Counted from the first letter of the stretch, positions 15,730 to 26,300 are shown. The stretch: DNA of 64,000 nt from Asanoa ishikariensis (GCF_900107455.1 NZ_FNQB01000001.1:124001-188000); one strand, 5' to 3'. Made by a program: numbers and translations. Notes: generated from the sequence alone by a model not told the origin.

Positions 15730-18700
15730 TCAGAGCCGGTAGACCACCACGGAGCCGACGTCCTCGCGGGTGATGCCGAGCGAGTCGACCGGCAGCTCGA
15801 TCGCCGTCAGCAACGGTGAACCGGACTCGAGCATGTCGCGCGCCACGACGACGTTGCGGACGCCCATCTGGCGCAGGTAGTTGATGCTGTTCTGGTCGGG
15901 GAACGTCGCGGTGACCTGGCGTACCTCTTCGAGCTTCTTGGGCACGAACCCGCTGCCGCCGTTGACGATGTCCTGGAACTTCGTGGTCGACCAGAGCATC
16001 GCGTTCTCGTCGTGGAGCTGGTCGCTGGGCAGGATCAAAAGCGGGCCTTCGACGGTACGCATCGCGGCCGGCTGAGCCGGCACGATCGGGTGCTTCGTGG
16101 TGTTGATGCCCTCGACGAGCACGAGCGCCAGCGGGATCAGCGTGACCAGGCGCAGCCACGGGCTCGGCCACGGCGGGACCCGGTTGGCCGAGATCTCCTT
16201 GACCCGATCGACGAACGCGCACACCGTGCCGGCGGCCAGGATGCCGAGCAGCAAAGTCACCCACAGCATCAGCCGGCCCGGAGTCCGGATGCCGTCCCAG
16301 CCGGGCACGTGCTCGAGCAGCGGCAGGTAGGTGTAGCGGCCGTCCTGGAACTCGCTGCCCATCGCGAGGATGGCGCCGACCACGATGCCGAGCGTCAGCA
16401 GCAGGCGCTGGCGGACCGACCAGATCGTGAAGAACAGGCCGGCCAGAGCCAGGCCGATCAGCGCGAAGCCGGGCAGCAGCGTCATCTCCGGCGCCCAGCC
16501 GAGCGAGTTACGCAGCGGCTCGTGCAGACCGCCCCAGAGCCACGACTCGGGTGGCGCGGTGAAGAAGCCACGCAACGGCGGCGAGTAGAGCTGGATCTCC
16601 TCGACACCACGCCGCGCGTACGGGTGGTCGTCGGCGACCTCGAAGTACGGGATCGCCAGCAGCCCACCGACGGCCACGAAGATCGCACCACCGGCCAGGT
16701 CGGCGAAGAACAGCTTGCGACCGAACGGGCGGCGCTCCTTCCACACCCGGAAGCGCTTGAAGATCCAGGTGAGCAGTGCGCCGACGCCGAGCAATGCCAG
16801 CACGTACGCGAAAACCAGCCCGATCCCGAAGCCCAGGCTCAGTTGCCACGCGGCGACCAACCACCCGGCCAGCGCCCACCCGGCATGCCGGCGCTCGGGC
16901 CGATAGCCGTGCCGGAACGAGAAACCGTGCCCCCGGGCGAGCATCGCCAGGGCCAGCGGGATGCCGCCGTTGGAGATGATGTGCAGGTGACCGGCCTGGG
17001 CGAGCAGCCACGGCGCGTACGTGTAGCCGGCCGCCGCGACCGCGCTGCCGGTGCGCCCGGCGCCGAGCTGGCGCACCAGCATGTAGGCACCGAACGCCGC
17101 GAGCGCGTGCGCCAACACGAAGACGATGTTGTAGCGGACGACCGCCGCGACCGGACCCTCGCCGATCATGCCCAGTGGCGCGTAGCCGAGCAGCGAGTCC
17201 GAGAACGCGAACGTCCAGAGCTCCGGATAGAAGGCGTTGGAGTGCCAGATCCTGCCCGGGTCGGTCAGCAGGCTGTGCCCGGACCAGGACATCTGCCAGG
17301 CCTGGAGAGTCGGATCCCAGATGTCCTGCGGGATGGTGTGCCGCGGATACCGCAGCGTCGGCCACGTCATCACCACAGCGGCCGCCATCGAGATCAACGC
17401 GGCCAGGGTGAACTCATGGCGCAGGAACCGCCCCACGCGCCGCCCGACCCGCACCGCGACATTCGGCGGCGGCTCAGTCCGCCCGGCGAACTCCGCCCAC
17501 CGGTCAGGCTCCCTGCCCGCGTCGTCCGCGTCCTTCTCGGCGACCGCGGTCCCCGTCGCGCCGCCTGCGTCCTTTTCGGCGATCGCGGTGCCTGTCGCGC
17601 TGCCGGCGGGCTTGCCCTCGGCGTCCTTTTCGGCGACCGCCGTGCGTGTCGCGGTGCCGGCGGGCTTGCCGTCGGCGTCCTTCTCCGCGATCGCGGTGGC
17701 TGTCGCATCGCCGGCTGGTTTGCCGCTGGCGTCCTTCTCGGCTACCGCGGTGCCCGTTGCACCGCTGGCTGGCTTGCCCTTGGCGGCGGCGTCCTTGTCG
17801 GTTTTGCCCGAGTCCACTTCAGTGGCTGTCTTCGCGGCTTCGCCGACGTCGGCGGCGTGCCGGCCGGGACGTTCACCGTCGGCCTTGTTCGCCGTGCCCT
17901 TGTCGACGCCGTCAGATTCGGCAGCGTGCCGGCCGGATGCGCCCGCATCCAGATCTCGGCCGGTGGCACCACTGTCTGAGCTCGTGCCGCTGGAGTCCGC
18001 GTCAGCGGCCTGCAGGGCCGCGTCGGACTTCGCCTCGGTCGAGGTGTCGCTGGTCTGCTCTGGGTCCTTCGTGGCAGCGGGAGGCGCTGCGGCGCTGGCC
18101 GTGGCGGCGACCTCGCGGGTCGACCGCCGGAACGGCCACCAGCGACGAGACTTCGCCTTCGGCGCCTCGGTCGCGGCGTCGCGTTCAGCAGCCAGCTTGG
18201 CGGCGTCGCTTTCAGCAGCCAGCTTGGCGGCGTCGCTTTCAGCGGCCGGCTTGGCGGCGTCGTCGTTCTCAGCCGGGACCACCTCAGCCGACATCGTGCC
18301 GTTTGCCGCGGCCGGAGCGTCCTGGGCGGCAGCCGACGGCTGCTCATGCTCGGCGTCCGGAGTCTCCTCCTGCGTCTGCGACTTCGCGCCGCCCCGCTGC
18401 TGCGGTGCCACGACCGGTTCCGGTGCGGCGTCAGCCTCACCCGGCTTGGGCTTGGTGGTGGCAGCCCGGCGGCTCCGCGCCTTCGGAGGAGCCGCACCTT
18501 CGGTCGCCGCAGTGCCGTCCGTCGCGCCGGCTACCGGAGTCTCGGCGTCGACCCCGGCCGCGGTGCCACGACGGGCACGACTCCTGGCCTTCGGCGCGGC
18601 GGACCCGACCGCCTCGTCCGCGGGTTGACCCTCGACTGTCGCCTCGGCGTCGCCTGTGCGCTTCGCTCGTCCCCGAGTCGCGCCGGCGCTGACATCTCCA

Positions 18701-19407
18701 GCCGATTCCGCTGCGCTCACGGCTCCGACAGCACCCATCGCGACCGCGGCCGCCGCCCCAGAAGCGGCTACAGCGCGCTTCCGCGCGCCGCGGCTCCGCG
18801 TCGGGACAGCATCGTCGGCGGACTTCGCACCCGCGCCGGCCGACCCGGCGGAGGCCGGACCAGACGGGTCATCGGCACCTGCTGCCGCCGTGCCCGTTGC
18901 GGTCAGGTTCGCGCCGGCCGTCGAAGCAGCCACGTCAGAGCCATCAGCGGCGGAGGCCGGACCGGACGGGTCGTCGGCACCTGCTGCCGCCGTGGCCGTC
19001 GCGGTCAGGTTCGCGCCGGCCGTCGAAGCAGCCAGGTCAAAGCCTTCGTCGGCGGAGAGATCGGCACCACCGTCAACCGAGCTGGCGGTGTGCGTCCCGT
19101 CAGCGGAGACCGAAGCCGTCATGTCGCCCGCGGAACCAGCGTCGCCCAGCGAGACTGCGTGCCGCACGCCGCCTGACGGCGGGTCCGCATCGGAACCCGG
19201 GCCCGGGCGCTCGGCGGCCGACACGGCGTCACCTGAGCCGTGCCCGTTGCTCGCGCCGTCGTCGCGGGCCTGCGGCGCCGCATTGGCCGCCGACTCGCCG
19301 ACGTAAGGCTCGTCGGGCTCCTCCTCACTGGCGATGGAGGGCCTGCGGGTGGGCTCGGGTCCGGGAGCCGCTTGACGCGCGGTCCTCGGCGGTTGTTCCG
19401 AGTTCAT
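15730..19407 (-). CDS. Giant GT-C-like membrane protein with ~600-residue repetitive disordered N terminus
   Basis: 1225-residue product in two halves. The first ~620 residues are Ala/Asp/Glu/Ser/Thr-rich, lack predicted globular structure and contain several internal repeats: AVAEKDAxGKPA units, SDAAKLAAE units, and a duplicated STAGANLTATxTAAAGADD block. The last ~600 residues are polytopic, starting HEFTLAALISMAAAVVMTWP. An outer loop with DIWDPTLQAWQMSW, helices with YAPWLLAQAGHLHIISNG, and a C-terminal soluble domain of about 150 residues follow. The membrane half resembles GT-C/YfhO-type transferases in topology, but I recognise no specific family. The ATG at 19407 has AGAAAGAG upstream; an open frame extends 30 codons further. 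No signal peptide is seen, so the long N-terminal half should be cytoplasmic. Confidence 0.75.
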   Translation of the reverse strand: MNSEQPPRTARQAAPGPEPTRRPSIASEEEPDEPYVGESAANAAPQARDDGASNGHGSGDAVSAAERPGPGSDADPPSGGVRHAVSLGDAGSAGDMTASVSADGTHTASSVDGGADLSADEGFDLAASTAGANLTATATAAAGADDPSGPASAADGSDVAASTAGANLTATGTAAAGADDPSGPASAGSAGAGAKSADDAVPTRSRGARKRAVAASGAAAAVAMGAVGAVSAAESAGDVSAGATRGRAKRTGDAEATVEGQPADEAVGSAAPKARSRARRGTAAGVDAETPVAGATDGTAATEGAAPPKARSRRAATTKPKPGEADAAPEPVVAPQQRGGAKSQTQEETPDAEHEQPSAAAQDAPAAANGTMSAEVVPAENDDAAKPAAESDAAKLAAESDAAKLAAERDAATEAPKAKSRRWWPFRRSTREVAATASAAAPPAATKDPEQTSDTSTEAKSDAALQAADADSSGTSSDSGATGRDLDAGASGRHAAESDGVDKGTANKADGERPGRHAADVGEAAKTATEVDSGKTDKDAAAKGKPASGATGTAVAEKDASGKPAGDATATAIAEKDADGKPAGTATRTAVAEKDAEGKPAGSATGTAIAEKDAGGATGTAVAEKDADDAGREPDRWAEFAGRTEPPPNVAVRVGRRVGRFLRHEFTLAALISMAAAVVMTWPTLRYPRHTIPQDIWDPTLQAWQMSWSGHSLLTDPGRIWHSNAFYPELWTFAFSDSLLGYAPLGMIGEGPVAAVVRYNIVFVLAHALAAFGAYMLVRQLGAGRTGSAVAAAGYTYAPWLLAQAGHLHIISNGGIPLALAMLARGHGFSFRHGYRPERRHAGWALAGWLVAAWQLSLGFGIGLVFAYVLALLGVGALLTWIFKRFRVWKERRPFGRKLFFADLAGGAIFVAVGGLLAIPYFEVADDHPYARRGVEEIQLYSPPLRGFFTAPPESWLWGGLHEPLRNSLGWAPEMTLLPGFALIGLALAGLFFTIWSVRQRLLLTLGIVVGAILAMGSEFQDGRYTYLPLLEHVPGWDGIRTPGRLMLWVTLLLGILAAGTVCAFVDRVKEISANRVPPWPSPWLRLVTLIPLALVLVEGINTTKHPIVPAQPAAMRTVEGPLLILPSDQLHDENAMLWSTTKFQDIVNGGSGFVPKKLEEVRQVTATFPDQNSINYLRQMGVRNVVVARDMLESGSPLLTAIELPVDSLGITREDVGSVVVYRL
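17526..17790 (-). repeat. Tandem repeat in the giant membrane protein (AVAEKDA units)
   Basis: Five imperfect units of about 40-60 bp encode T(A)xAEKDAxGKPAG(x)AT, close to the point where the disordered half meets the membrane half. Units differ mainly at one or two codons, as in recently expanded repeats. Confidence 0.75.
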
Positions 19408-19516
19408 GCCGCTCTTTCTCTCGACCGACCGGAGGCCGGGATTCGCGGAAGACCGCACCGCCGACTGGTGGCGGTTGCGCCCTGACCCACGAAGCACCCC
19501 CTAGTGGCGCCTAACG

Positions 19517-20287
19517 TCACACCTTGCCGCGTAGAAACGCGATGTCGGCCGCTTGGCCTTCGGCGTCGCCCGGAGTCTCCACGATGACCGGTGCACCGGC
19601 CGCGCGGACGACGGCGACGAGCAGCTCTGGGTCGATCATTCCGGAACCTAGGTTGTCGTGTCGATCCCGGCCCGAGTCGAACGGGTCCTTGGAGTCGTTG
19701 CAGTGGATCAGATCGATGCGGCCCGTGATCGCCTTGACCCGGTCGACCAGGCCGAGCAGGTCTTCCCCGCCGGCGTGGGCGTGGCAGGTGTCGAGGCAGA
19801 AGCCGACCTCGTAGTCGCCGACCGCGTCCCAGAGCCGGGCCAGCATGTCGAGCTTGCGGGCGCACGCGTGGTCACCGCCCGCGGTGTTCTCGATCAGCAC
19901 GGGGGTGAGGAAACCACCTTGTTCCTGCGCGTACGCGAACGTCTTGCGCCAGTTGTCGAAACCCGTCGCCAATTCGTCGACCGCGCCCACGTGTCCGCCG
20001 TGGACGATCAGCGCCTTGGCGCCCACGTCGGCGGCGCCCGCGGCGTGCGCGAGCAGCAGCTTGCGGCTCGGAATGCGAATTTTGTTGTTGAGCGTCGCCA
20101 CGTTGATCAGGTAGGGCGCGTGGATGTAGATGTCGACCTCGGACGCCTTGAGCGCCTCGGCATCGGCCCGCGGTTTCGGCGACTTGTAACCCTGCGGGTC
20201 GGTCAGGAAGAACTGCACCGCGTCGGCCTCGCGGGCCGTCGCTGCTGCCAACGGGTCGGTCGGATCGACATGGGCTCCGATGCGCAT
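19517..20287 (-). CDS. nfo: Deoxyribonuclease IV (AP endonuclease family 2)
   Basis: TIM-barrel, zinc-dependent AP endonuclease that cuts 5' to abasic sites in base-excision repair. Metal-ligand and conserved motifs seen are [60 protein letters not shown] and IVETPG. Length 256 is slightly short of the E. coli enzyme (285), as is usual for actinobacterial members. I used the internal ATG at 20287 (MRIGAHVDP) because the family begins with this strand; the frame is open upstream. A xylose-isomerase-like role is less likely given the complete endonuclease motif set. Confidence 0.88.
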   Translation of the reverse strand: MRIGAHVDPTDPLAAATAREADAVQFFLTDPQGYKSPKPRADAEALKASEVDIYIHAPYLINVATLNNKIRIPSRKLLLAHAAGAADVGAKALIVHGGHVGAVDELATGFDNWRKTFAYAQEQGGFLTPVLIENTAGGDHACARKLDMLARLWDAVGDYEVGFCLDTCHAHAGGEDLLGLVDRVKAITGRIDLIHCNDSKDPFDSGRDRHDNLGSGMIDPELLVAVVRAAGAPVIVETPGDAEGQAADIAFLRGKV

Positions 20288-20463
20288 GGAGGCGAGCCTA
20301 CGTCGCGGGTACGACAACCGCGCAACGGTGCCTGCTTCCGGAATTCCTCGCAAATCGACCAGTGGCCTGCGTCACCGGCGCCCGTTCCGCGTCGTTACCC
20401 CCATAGACCAGCCGGGGGGCCAAAGCATCCCGCGGCACCGGCCGACCACGGGAGTTGTGAACG

Positions 20464-21339
20464 TTGCACGCCATCCGACGCCGTACCGTCGCGTCCGTTG
20501 TCGCGGCCTTTTTCGTCGCGGCACCGCTGGCCGTCGGCGGCGCCGCCTTCGCCGATCCGGCGCAGGAGACCAACAGTCAGGTCACCTTCAGCGGCGACGG
20601 GCTGCTCGGGGTGGCCTGCGGCGCCAAGCCGAGCGCCGCGTCGGTGACCGTGCCGGCCGAGAGCACGCTGCGGGTCGTCAACAACACCGGCCGCAAGGCC
20701 AAGCTGCTACTCGACGGCGCGACCCGCGGTGAGGTGGCCTCCGGCGCGACCGCCGACGTGCTGTTCCACCGTGGCCCGGTCGAGCTCGCCCTCAAGCCGG
20801 ACTGCATGCTCGCCGACGAGAAGTCGGTGCGCGTCGAGGTGATGGCACCTCCGCCGCCCGCGGCGACCGGCAACGACACCCCGGCCAACCCGCCGACGCT
20901 CCCGTTCGGCAACGGCGGCACTTCCAGCGGCGGCGACGACCAGAACGCGGGCGGCGACAACCCGGGCGACCAGAACCAGCGCCCCGGTGCCAACGGCGAG
21001 AACCCCGACCCGGCCGCCGCTGCCTCCCCGGGTGCGGTCGACCCGAACAACCCGGACGCCGACCCGGCGAAGCCCGCCAACCCGGACGACCCGGCCAACG
21101 CCGACGCCGCGGCGCTCGCGGTGGACAGCTTCGCCAACCCCGGCGGGGGTACGGGCCTGGACGGCGCGACCACCGTCGCCGGCGCGGCGGCCGAGCCGCT
21201 GGCCTCGGTCGACCCGGTGAGCGACAGCGGTCCGACGGGCCTGCTCGCACTGATCGCGACGGTCTGCCTGGTGGGTGTGTCTGCTGGGGCAATTCGGGCT
21301 ATTGTCGCTCAACGTGCAAGCCGGACTCGGGCCGCGTAA
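20464..21339 (+). CDS. Secreted, C-terminally membrane-anchored Pro/Asn-rich protein
   Basis: 291-residue exported protein of unknown function. A Sec signal peptide occupies about residues 1-31 (RRRTVASVVAAFFVAAPLAV, cleavage near AFA-DP). A ~100-residue beta-rich domain with two cysteines (GVACGAKP, KPDCMLAD) follows, probably a disulfide, then a ~110-residue Pro/Asn/Asp/Gly-rich linker. A C-terminal helix (LLALIATVCLVGVSAGAIRAIV) ends in a basic RASRTRAA tail. This is the layout of a wall-spanning surface protein, but there is no LPxTG. The start is TTG with GGGAG 9 nt upstream. Confidence 0.78.
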   Translation: MHAIRRRTVASVVAAFFVAAPLAVGGAAFADPAQETNSQVTFSGDGLLGVACGAKPSAASVTVPAESTLRVVNNTGRKAKLLLDGATRGEVASGATADVLFHRGPVELALKPDCMLADEKSVRVEVMAPPPPAATGNDTPANPPTLPFGNGGTSSGGDDQNAGGDNPGDQNQRPGANGENPDPAAAASPGAVDPNNPDADPAKPANPDDPANADAAALAVDSFANPGGGTGLDGATTVAGAAAEPLASVDPVSDSGPTGLLALIATVCLVGVSAGAIRAIVAQRASRTRAA

Positions 21340-21456
21340 ACTAAATATCATCACAAGGCTCCGCGGGGCGCCTGCGTCCAACCTCGTCGGTGTGGTCGTT
21401 CCTCCCCAGGTCCCACCCAAAGAATGCGGATAAAAGGCGCTCCGCGGCTCTGCACC

Positions 21457-21485
21457 AAGGGCCCCTTCTCAGTGAAGGGGCCCTT
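21457..21485 (+). terminator. 12-bp hairpin in the rpsF leader
   Basis: Perfect 12-bp stem AAGGGCCCCTTC / GAAGGGGCCCTT with loop TCAGT, between the secreted-protein gene and rpsF. It could terminate the upstream gene, or act as an attenuator or repeated extragenic palindrome. The GGGGCCCCTT-type core resembles a palindrome I recall as common in Micromonospora intergenic DNA (from memory). No U-run follows. Confidence 0.55.
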
Positions 21486-21626
21486 AGCACGCCCGGACCG
21501 AGTCGTACCCAGGAGCTCCGGTATTGTGGTGGGGTTGTCCGCACCAGCAGGGTGCTTGGGCAACGACGCACGACCTCCTGCCGCGGAAGGACCGCGGCCG
21601 CCAAGCCCATAGGAGGTGAGCACGTC

Positions 21627-21917
21627 TTGCGTCATTACGAAGTTATGGTGATCCTCGATCCCAGTCTCGAGGAGCGCACCGTCGCCCCGTCGCTCGACAC
21701 GTATCTCAACGTGATTCGGACCGCGGGCGGCTCGGTGGAGAAGCTCGACGTGTGGGGCCGCCGGCGCCTCTCGTTCGAGATCAACAAGAAGGCCGAGGGC
21801 ATCTACGCCGTCATCGATCTGCAGGCGGAGCCTGCGGCGGTGGCTGAGCTGGACCGTCAGCTGCGACTCAACGAGTCAGTGCTGCGCACCAAGGTCATCC
21901 GGCCCGAGACGCGCTAA
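21627..21917 (+). CDS. rpsF: 30S ribosomal protein bS6
   Basis: Binds 16S rRNA together with bS18 in the platform of the small subunit. The product begins [16 protein letters not shown] and contains the typical [22 protein letters not shown] strand pair. The 96 residues are the actinobacterial length without the acidic C-terminal tail. The start is TTG, placed by AGGAGGTGAG about 7 nt upstream; the upstream open frame has no support. First gene of the rpsF-ssb-rpsR-rplI operon, in the same order as in Mycobacterium and Streptomyces. Confidence 0.95.
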   Translation: MRHYEVMVILDPSLEERTVAPSLDTYLNVIRTAGGSVEKLDVWGRRRLSFEINKKAEGIYAVIDLQAEPAAVAELDRQLRLNESVLRTKVIRPETR

Positions 21918-22018
21918 GCGCGTTCTCTGCGGCCTACCGAACCAAGCCGCACTAACTCTGTCGTACGGCTCTGGCAGCCTTACGGCAGAGACTCGATGAG
22001 TGGCACGAGGAGACGGTC

Positions 22019-22543
22019 ATGGCAGGAGACACCACCATCACGGTCATCGGCAACCTGACCGATGATCCCGAGTTGCGCTTCACTCCGTCGGGCGCGGCGG
22101 TTGCCAAGTTCCGCGTGGCTTCGACCCCGCGGATCATGGACCGCACGACCAACGAGTGGAAAGACGGCGAGCCACTCTTCCTTGCTTGCACCGTGTGGCG
22201 GCAGGCGGCCGAACACGTCGCCGAGTCGCTGCAGCGCGGTGCTCGGGTCATCGTTTCGGGCCGGCTCAAGCAGCGGTCCTACGAAACCCGCGAGGGTGAG
22301 AAGCGCACCGTCATCGAACTCGAGGTCGACGAGATCGGCCCGTCTCTGCGCTACGCCACGGCGAAGGTGCAGAAGATGAACCGCTCCAGCGGTGGTGGTG
22401 GCGGCTTCGGCTCCGGTGGTGGCGGCGGCCAGGGTGGCGGCGGAGGCAACTCCGACGACCCTTGGGCGACGGCCGCGCCGGCGGGCGCCTCCAGCGGTTC
22501 GGGCAGGTCGAACAGCTACTCCGACGACGAGCCCCCGTTCTAA
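22019..22543 (+). CDS. ssb: Single-stranded DNA-binding protein
   Basis: Homotetrameric OB-fold protein that coats ssDNA in replication and repair. The OB domain covers residues 1-120 ([61 protein letters not shown]). A Gly-rich linker (about 128-150) follows, and the acidic tip DDEPPF recruits partner proteins. Length 174 is typical. The ATG is preceded by GAGGAGA. Second gene of the operon; co-transcription with bS6 and bS18 is the rule in bacteria. Confidence 0.97.
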   Translation: MAGDTTITVIGNLTDDPELRFTPSGAAVAKFRVASTPRIMDRTTNEWKDGEPLFLACTVWRQAAEHVAESLQRGARVIVSGRLKQRSYETREGEKRTVIELEVDEIGPSLRYATAKVQKMNRSSGGGGGFGSGGGGGQGGGGGNSDDPWATAAPAGASSGSGRSNSYSDDEPPF

Positions 22544-22564
22544 AAATCACCAGGAGCACGAGCA

Positions 22565-22804
22565 ATGGCTAAGGCTGCCGCGCTACGCAAGCCGAAGAAG
22601 AAGGTGAACCCTCTAGACAAGGAGGGGATCACCTACATCGATTACAAGGACACCGCGCTGCTGCGCAAGTTCATCTCTGACCGGGGCAAGATCCGTGCCC
22701 GCCGGGTCACCGGTGTGACGTCCCAGCAGCAGCGTCAGATCGCGCGTGCCGTGAAGAACGCGCGCGAGATGGCGCTCCTTCCGTACACCGCAACGGCTCG
22801 CTGA
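22565..22804 (+). CDS. rpsR: 30S ribosomal protein bS18 (cysteine-free form)
   Basis: Partner of bS6 in the 30S platform. The core reads [28 protein letters not shown] (quoted in pieces: [22 protein letters not shown]) and then [21 protein letters not shown]. The 79-residue product has no cysteine at all. In organisms with two bS18 genes, C-plus and C-minus forms differ in zinc binding, and this is the zinc-independent C-minus form. AGGAG lies 9 nt upstream of the ATG. Confidence 0.96.
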   Translation: MAKAAALRKPKKKVNPLDKEGITYIDYKDTALLRKFISDRGKIRARRVTGVTSQQQRQIARAVKNAREMALLPYTATAR

Positions 22805-22818
22805 GAGGAGGCACCGAC

Positions 22819-23268
22819 ATGAAGGTCATCCTGACTCAGGAGGTGTCCGGTCTCGGCACGCCGGGCGACGTGGTGGAGGTCAAGGACGGCTACGGCCGCA
22901 ACTACCTCCTGCCGCAGGGCTTCGGCATCCGCTGGAGCAAGGGTGCGGAGAAAGAGGTCGTCAACATCAAGCGGGCCCGTGGGGCTCGTGAGATCCGCGA
23001 CCTCGGCCAGGCCAACGAGGTGAAGGCCCAGCTCGAGGGCCTCAAGGTGAGCCTGCAGGTGCGCGCCGGCGACGGCGGCCGCCTGTTCGGCTCGGTCACC
23101 CCGGTGGAGATCGTCGACGCGGTCAAGGCGGCGGGTGGCCCGTCGCTCGACCGGCGCCGGCTGGAACTGCCGAGCGCGATCAAGTCGATCGGCAGCTACC
23201 CCGTCAAGGTCAAGCTGCACCCTGAGGTGACGGCCAACTTCGACGTGACCGTCAACCGCAGCAAGTAG
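22819..23268 (+). CDS. rplI: 50S ribosomal protein bL9
   Basis: Two-domain protein bound near the L1 stalk of the large subunit. The N-terminal domain has the signature [22 protein letters not shown] (seen in pieces [11 protein letters not shown] and RNYLLPQG). A long connecting helix (about 42-75) follows, and then the C-terminal domain with [14 protein letters not shown] and a terminal DVTVNRSK. The 149 residues are full length. GAGAGGAGG precedes the ATG, 14 bp after rpsR. It ends the operon at a strong terminator. Confidence 0.97.
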   Translation: MKVILTQEVSGLGTPGDVVEVKDGYGRNYLLPQGFGIRWSKGAEKEVVNIKRARGAREIRDLGQANEVKAQLEGLKVSLQVRAGDGGRLFGSVTPVEIVDAVKAAGGPSLDRRRLELPSAIKSIGSYPVKVKLHPEVTANFDVTVNRSK

Positions 23269-23280
23269 GCGACACAGCGA

Positions 23281-23314
23281 AAGGGCGTCGCACCGGTCAC
23301 GGTGCGGCGCCCTT
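23281..23314 (+). terminator. Terminator of the rpsF operon
   Basis: A 15-bp stem with one G-U pair (AAGGGCGTCGCACCG / CGGTGCGGCGCCCTT) and a 4-nt loop lies 12 bp after the rplI stop. Because rplI converges on the next gene, it probably works in both directions. Confidence 0.88.
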
Positions 23315-23332
23315 CGTGTTTCCGGAGGTCGG

Positions 23333-26300
23333 TCAGCCCAACGGTTGACCGGTGAAGATGCTGTTGAACACCGTGGCCAACCCGCCACCGACGACCGCGG
23401 CGGCCAGGCCGACGCTGCCGGCCCGCCAACTATGGCCGAGCCAGCGCAGCAGGACGGCGGCGATCAGGCTGATCCCGAGCGCGATGCCGAACTGCGGCAC
23501 CCCGGACAGCAGCCCCTCCAGTGCCTGCGCGCGCGGCGACTCACAGCCGCCCCCGGTGATGTCGCTGACGCAGTCGTCGATCGCGACCGCGGGCAGGGTC
23601 ATCAACCAGATGCCGAAGGCCAGCACGGGTACGGCGTACCACGCAGCGGCATAGAGCACCGCGGCCATGAACCCGCCGTTGTCGGGGTCGAGCTGTTCGA
23701 ACTCCTCCTGCTGCCAGCCCATGGAGCGGCGCTGCGGGGGGTACTGCTGCCTCTGCGGCGCCGGTGCGGACCGCGCCGGCGCCGACTCACGACGGGCCGT
23801 CGAGCGGGCCGGCGCACCCCAGCCGGGGTCGGTGGCGTCGACGGGCGGCATGGCCGCACGGGCCAGCGTGTCGGGGCGTCCGGCGTCGGCGCCTGGCCGG
23901 CCGCGACGGGGTCCGTCACCGTCGTCGTAGTCGTCGGGTTCGGGGCGGCGTGGCTCCGGCAACCCGACGGCGGGCGAGCGCGGCGCCGTCGCGGGCGTCT
24001 CCACCCAGCGCGGGTCGTCGCCGGCCAGTCGGTGCCCAGACCAGAACGCCTCGAACTTCTCCTCGGCCTCTTCGTCTTCGATGCTGCCGACCAGTCGATC
24101 CCACTCACCCGTCGAGGTGGTGCTGTCGTACTGTCCGGTGTCCGTCATCCGTTCCCACGACCCGGTGTCGTGGGCGTCGTCGCGCGTGCTGCCCGGGCGA
24201 TGCCCGGAGTCGCCGCGCCGACCGCGCTCGTCGGTGCGCCAGCTACCGGTGTCGGCGCCGCCGTCGCCGGTCGCCGCCCGCCGGCCGCGGGGCGCGCCGT
24301 CCCGATCCGGGCGGTCGTCGGGTCCAGGACCGCGCCGATCGTCGCCACGGTCGGGACCAGGCTCGATCGGGGCCATGGCCCGACGGGACCACTCACCGGT
24401 CATGTCCGGGTGCCGCCAGCGGTCCGAGTCGGGCTCGCCGGCCCAGGTACCGCGGTCGCCACCCTGGCCGGGCGGCCCGGGCGCCTCAGGCGCCGAGCGC
24501 CTCCCACCGCGACCCCGACCCGACTGATCGCCGGGGTCGTCGTCTCGGCTGCGGCGGCCGGGCAGGTCAGGTTCCTCGCCGCGGCTGCGGCGTCCTGGCA
24601 CGTCGGGTTCGTCGTTGCGGCCACGACGCCGCTGGGTGGGTACGTCGGCCGAGGCCGCCTCGTCCCGCCAGCCTCGGGCGGCCGGATCGACCTGGCCGCT
24701 GTCGCCGCCTCGCCGGCCGCCCCTGGTCCCGCCGGCTTCGTCACGCCAGTCGCGGGCCGGCGCACTCGGTGCGCGCTCGTCTGTGCGGCCGCGAGCGGCC
24801 GGAACGTCAACGCCGGGCTCGTCGGTCCGGCCGAGGCGCGCGCGACCGACCGGCTCGATCGAACCCGTCTCGTCGGTCCGGCCGCGCCGGGTGCGGCCGG
24901 CGGACTCGATCGCGTCGGGTTCGTCGGTGCGTGCGCGCCGGGCGCGGCCGACGGGCTCGATCGCGTCGGGTTCGTCGGTGCGTGCGCGCCGGGCGCGGCC
25001 GATGGGCTCGGTCGGGTCGGGCTCGGCGGTCCTGGCGCGCCGACCGCGGCTGACCGGCTCGATGGGGTCGGGCTCGTCGGTGCGGGCACGGCGACTGCGG
25101 CTGACCGGCTCGATGGGGTCGGTCTCCGCGTGCCGGCTGCGGCGCCGGGCGGCGTCGTCGAGCCCTTCGCTCCAGCTCCCGTGCCCGGTCTGCGAGATCG
25201 GGTCGGCGTCGCCGTGCCGGCCGTTGCGGCCCGCGGAGTCGAGGGCGGCCGGATGATCGTCGCGCCGGGAGCGGCGGCCGCGGGCCGGCTCGTCTTCGGC
25301 GCGGCTGCGCCGGCCGGTGGTCGACGTGTCGGTCGCGTCCAGGTAGCCGGTTCCGGTCGACCCGGCGGACCACCCGCTGGAGCCGGTCGAGTCGCCGTCG
25401 CCGTCGTGGCGGGACCGTCGGCTGCGGCCGGTCGGCTCGCTGTGCCAGGACTGACTTGGCTGATCGGCCGGGTCGGCGTCGTCGGAGTGCCGGTTGCGCC
25501 GTCCCCGGAGCGGCACTTGGATCGAGCCGGTGTCGGTCTGCCGGGCGATGCCGGGCAACTCGGTGTCGGTCTGTTCGGTCTGCCAACTCGGCGCACCGGT
25601 CGCGTCGGCCGCGCCACGCCGGCGCCTGGCCCGGCTGACCGGCTCGCTGTCGGCGGCCTCGTCGCGTCGTGCCCGCCGGCTGCCGGTCTCGATCGCGCCG
25701 GTCGAGTAGCCGATGCTCGGCAATGCCGTGTCGGTCACCTCGTCCTGCCAGCTCCGCCGGCCGACACCCGGCTCGGGGTCAGCCTCGTCGCGCCGGCGCC
25801 GACCACGACTGACCGGCGGCTCGGCCGCGGCGTCGTCAACGCGCCGGCGTCCGCCGCTGGGTAGCTCGAGCCCCGTGCGCGAGTCGCTGATGTCGTCGCG
25901 CCTGCGGCGCCCGCCGCTGGTCAGCTCGATGTCGTCGGCGCGCACGCGCCCGGTATAGGAGTCGCTGGCGTCGCGCTGGCGTCGTCCGCCGCTGGAGAGC
26001 TCGATCTCGTCGTCGTAGCCGCGACCGGTGCGGGAGTCCGAAATGTCCCGTGAGCGTCGTCCGCCGCTGGACAGTTCGATGTCATCCGGGCGCACGCGCC
26101 CAGCGCGGGAGTCGCCGGCGTCGCGCTGGCGTCGTCCGCCGCTGGAAAGCTCGATCTCGTCGTCCCGAACGCGGCCCGCACGGGAGTCGCTGACGTCACG
26201 CTGACGTCGTCCGCCGCTGGAGAGCTCGATCTCGTCGTCACGCCGACGGGCAACCCGCGAGTCGCTGACGTCGCGCTGGCGTCGCCCCCCGCTGGAGAGC

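Noticed and set aside
16012-17979. 655-codon open frame antisense to the giant membrane protein
   Set aside because: Low-complexity Arg/Gln/Asp product mirroring the repetitive coding strand; no start signal.
23345-25864. 839-codon open frame antisense to the giant repeat protein
   Set aside because: Open only because the repeats are multiples of three bases; the minus strand has the natural codon bias and membrane helices.
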